Positions 5,273-5,503 of a DNA stretch of 5,503 nucleotides are shown here, in pieces. How positions within the stretch are numbered: position 1 is the first letter of the stretch; each line of letters starts with the position of its first letter. Under the pieces are notes generated by a model, which worked only from the letters and a program-made list of their open reading frames with translations, was not told the origin of the DNA and made no database searches. A program made the translations under genes and the position numbers. Source of the DNA: an uncultured Lachnospiraceae bacterium (GTDB lineage: Bacteria > Bacillota_A > Clostridia > Lachnospirales > Lachnospiraceae). The DNA is taken from the NCBI GenBank assembly GCA_946529195.1, contig CAMMZE010000095.1, positions 1 to 5,503 of the forward strand, given 5' to 3'.

Positions 5273-5503
5273 ATGAAGATCAGAACCAAAGTAGTGTCCG
5301 CTCTGCTGGCCGCAGTCCTGGCCGCCGCATGCGCCCTGCCTGCCTTCGCCGCGCCGGCTGCCGCGGAGCGCCATGTGGAGCTGGAGGAAGCGGGTGATTT
5401 TACCAGTGACAACATCCGCATCATGCGCAATGCTCTGCTGGAGCCCGCCAGCAGCAATTCCGCCTATATCTGTGATGCCAAGGGACAGCATATCGCGGAC
5501 GAT
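5273..5503 (+). CDS. Secreted protein of unknown function (5' part only, 77 codons)
   Basis: Partial gene running off the right edge with no stop. Residues 1-26 form a clear Sec signal peptide: basic MKIRTK, a hydrophobic Val/Leu/Ala core, and LPAFA followed by AP, a good signal peptidase I site after A26. C20 within LAAAC could be read as a lipobox, but A at -3 makes this the weaker choice. The mature part begins acidic (ERHVELEEAG), followed by a stretch with no domain I recognise; C67 is its only visible cysteine. The product is therefore probably exported or attached to the cell envelope, with unknown role. It has its own promoter, an operator-like dyad and a long leader, so it is a separate transcription unit from the sugar transporter. 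Confidence 0.8.
   Translation, partial: MKIRTKVVSALLAAVLAAACALPAFAAPAAAERHVELEEAGDFTSDNIRIMRNALLEPASSNSAYICDAKGQHIADD

Noticed and set aside
5134..5457. Minus-strand frame of 107 codons across the leader and secreted-protein gene
   Set aside because: It overlaps a gene with a clear signal peptide and ribosome binding site on the other strand. Its Ala/Ser/Arg-rich translation is what the antisense of a GC-rich signal peptide region gives.

Overview
The window looks like chromosome of a fairly GC-rich Clostridia member, probably Lachnospiraceae- or Oscillospiraceae-like. This is inferred from the strong AGGAG-type ribosome binding sites, a lipoprotein-type solute-binding protein, a Firmicutes-style MalF with an extra N-terminal membrane region, and an ExoIII-family nuclease of a form common in gut Clostridia. 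No marker gene fixes the genus. No rRNA, tRNA, CRISPR array, transposon or phage gene was seen.

Left part (1-1138, minus strand): an exonuclease III / AP endonuclease family gene (1138 to 308) is followed 55 bp later by the first 84 codons of a calcineurin-like metallophosphoesterase (252 to the window edge). Both have an AGGAG-type Shine-Dalgarno sequence 8 nt before the ATG. No terminator separates them, so they may be co-transcribed.

Divergent intergenic region (1139-1478): this holds a likely extended -10 promoter for the nuclease gene. On the transporter side it holds a 55-bp-spaced direct repeat (20-mers, 19/20 identical) with helically phased ATTG motifs, a dyad resembling a LacI-family operator, and a small dyad just before the Shine-Dalgarno. 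It is probably the control region of the transporter operon.

Centre (1479-4971, plus strand): a tight three-gene operon encodes a sugar ABC importer of the MalE-MalF-MalG type: a solute-binding lipoprotein, a 458-aa permease and a 285-aa permease. Gaps are 14 and 2 bp. No ATPase, glycoside hydrolase or regulator lies in the window. The permeases presumably use a shared MsmK/UgpC-type ATPase encoded elsewhere, and the sugar cannot be fixed from this sequence. The operon ends in a strong intrinsic terminator (4982-5052).

Right part (4972-5503): after the terminator comes an independent promoter with a perfect extended -10 (TGTTATAAT) and a perfect 6-5-6 inverted repeat just upstream. A 146-nt leader follows, with a 10-bp long-range stem, then the first 77 codons of a secreted protein of unknown function that runs off the window.

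The most interesting items are the non-coding elements: the tandem repeat before the transporter, the operator-like dyad, and the foldable leader before the unknown secreted protein. The protein-coding content is otherwise conventional, and no clearly novel multi-gene system is visible.
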